A stretch of 64,000 nt of DNA, taken from contig CAJUNC010000003.1 in assembly GCA_910587695.1 (NCBI GenBank), forward strand, positions 62,001-126,000, read 5' to 3'. Shown piece after piece: positions 62,906-64,000 of the stretch (position 1 is the stretch's first letter; each line of letters begins with the position of its first letter). The notes under the pieces were generated by a model that did not search any database, had not been told where the DNA came from, and worked only from the letters and a program-made list of their open reading frames with translations. The position numbers and the translations under genes are program-made. Origin of the DNA: an uncultured Lactobacillus sp. (lineage in GTDB: Bacteria > Bacillota > Bacilli > Lactobacillales > Lactobacillaceae).

Positions 62906-64000
62906 AAGTTGTTATTGTAGGCGCTAATCATGCTGGACTTGCTACGGCACGCTACTTACTTGAGAGTGGAAAGCCACTTGAGATCACTTTGATCGATAAA
63001 AACGATTCTTCTTTAGGCTATATTGCAGGGGCTACACCGTTATTGATCGGGAAAAAGATCCCATCTTATAAAAGCTTTTTTTCGGCAGATATCGAAACGA
63101 TCGCCAAACAGGTGACTCATTTCTATACTAATTCTGAAGTCATAAAGATCGACTTTGGCTGCAAGCGGATCTTTGCTAGGGAAAATAAAGGACGGCGTTT
63201 TAACTTTAAATATGATAAGCTCGTTTTAGCCACTGGCTCTAGTCAGCAAGACTTGTTGGTAGAAAATAGCGAATTAAATGGGATCTACAAGATGAAAAGC
63301 TTAAAAGAAGCACTATTGATAAATCAAAAATTGTCGACGAGAAACTGTCGCAATGTTGCAGTGATCGGTGGTGGTTATATTGGTGTTGAGATGGCAGAAG
63401 CATTTCAATTGCGTAACAAAAATGTCAGACTGTTTGAGATCAAAGATCATGTCCTAAACACGCATTATGATAAGGAATTTGCTCAGTTAGCGCAACGCAA
63501 ATTGAGCGAAAATGGCATCGAGCTTCAAGTAGGTGAAGAGATCGTGAGATTTGAGGGACGTAATGGAAAGCTCACGGGTATCATCACGAGACAAGCTAGT
63601 TATCCTGTTGATATGGCTATTTTGGCGATTGGTTTTTTGCCTAATACTCAATTGGGGAGAAATTATCTGACTTGTTTTACCAATGGAGCATATGTTGTAA
63701 ATAGTGCGCAGCAGACTTCAGATCCTGATGTCTATGCAGTTGGAGATTGTGCAACTTCTTATTCTAAAACATTAAAAGATCAGATGGTCGATTTTTCAGT
63801 CGCTAATGCTTTACGTGGCAGTTATGCTGCAGCTAAGAGTATTGTTGATGAGAAAGTTATTTCTGACGGAACAGTCATGACTAATGCTGTTAAAATTTAT
63901 GGCTTAAATTTTTTTGCAACAGGTCTGACGACTGAAAAGGCGCATAAATATGGAATCGAGATCGAATATGTTGACCATGAAGATTGGGTCTTATTGCCAG
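62899..64000 (+). CDS. FAD/NAD-dependent oxidoreductase, NADH oxidase-like, 3' end outside window
   Basis: A two-dinucleotide-binding flavoprotein related to NADH oxidase, NADH peroxidase and CoA-disulfide reductase. The FAD site VIVGANHAGLATARYL is at residues 5-20, the NAD site VIGGGYIGVEMAEAF near 155, and the second FAD motif DPDVYAVGDCA near 275. The redox cysteine expected near residue 42 (as in SFLSCGxxL of NADH oxidases) is absent; this position reads SSLGYIAGATPL. The mechanism must therefore differ, perhaps simple oxidase activity giving hydrogen peroxide, or another substrate. ATG 62899 overlaps the repeat-bearing leader ORF. 367 residues are visible. Confidence 0.85.
   Translation, partial: MLKVVIVGANHAGLATARYLLESGKPLEITLIDKNDSSLGYIAGATPLLIGKKIPSYKSFFSADIETIAKQVTHFYTNSEVIKIDFGCKRIFARENKGRRFNFKYDKLVLATGSSQQDLLVENSELNGIYKMKSLKEALLINQKLSTRNCRNVAVIGGGYIGVEMAEAFQLRNKNVRLFEIKDHVLNTHYDKEFAQLAQRKLSENGIELQVGEEIVRFEGRNGKLTGIITRQASYPVDMAILAIGFLPNTQLGRNYLTCFTNGAYVVNSAQQTSDPDVYAVGDCATSYSKTLKDQMVDFSVANALRGSYAAAKSIVDEKVISDGTVMTNAVKIYGLNFFATGLTTEKAHKYGIEIEYVDHEDWVLLP

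Noticed and set aside
1..64000. tRNA, rRNA, tmRNA and RNase P RNA genes
   Set aside because: No cloverleaf with a GTTCGA-type arm and no rRNA sequence was recognised anywhere in the window.

Overview
The window looks like chromosomal DNA of a low-GC Lactobacillaceae bacterium, most likely the Ligilactobacillus (L. salivarius) group. This rests on the rpoB-rpoC, rpsL-rpsG-fusA and S10-spc operon content, the GGAGG ribosome binding sites, and the frequent TTG and GTG starts. Genus is inferred from general resemblance, not from a search.

About 1-19,200 is an accessory defence island. It begins with a cut-off unknown gene, a micro-ORF and two overlapping dynamin-like GTPases. A type III-A CRISPR-Cas locus follows. 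It has cas6, two csm6 genes, csm1(cas10)-csm2-csm3-csm4-csm5, and a cas1-cas2 pair of type II-like sequence. Four CRISPR loci share a leader with inverted GTTAA-type motifs: array A (4872, nearly dead), B (8139, decayed and composite), C (9526-10118, 9 repeats and 8 spacers) and D (18788-19034, opposite strand, with a duplicated spacer). The most unusual feature is a family of micropeptide modules, each lying directly downstream of CRISPR repeat sequence. Each has a TAGACA-17-TATAAT type promoter, a conserved 5' UTR, an acidic amphipathic peptide of 25-32 residues and a terminator. Three copies are intact (7723, 8672, 10248) and one has lost its start codon (about 5227-5396). I know of no described system with this layout. 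It is my main candidate for something new.

About 19,300-37,000 is a second variable region. It holds two copies of a MORN-repeat/acyltransferase-SGNH pair, a telA-xpaC-like operon, and a 1.6 kb stretch bounded by inverted 17-mers and full of gene remnants. It also has three DUF697-like genes (one broken), a circularin-like circular bacteriocin gene with most of its middle missing plus a possible immunity gene, and a secreted bacteriocin-like protein with a small membrane partner. A HAD nucleotidase, an ADP-ribosyltransferase-like protein with a broken partner, and an IS607-type element (dead serine recombinase, intact TnpB) complete it. A SecB-like gene starts 6 bases beyond the right end of that element. 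A solitary copy of the same right end lies 8 bases upstream of comC, 10 kb away.

From 37,000 to the end is mostly core genome: rpoB, rpoC, a nucleoside hydrolase, prepilin peptidase comC, rpsL, rpsG, fusA, a patatin-like hydrolase, an isochorismatase-family hydrolase, then rpsJ through secY. Two things are unusual here. Ribosomal protein L24 is only 73 residues because of an apparent internal deletion. And after secY, where adk is usual, there is a terminator and then a tetranucleotide repeat (14 x GAAC) inside a small leader ORF. That ORF overlaps the start of an FAD/NAD oxidoreductase which lacks the usual redox cysteine. The layout suggests phase-variable translational coupling.
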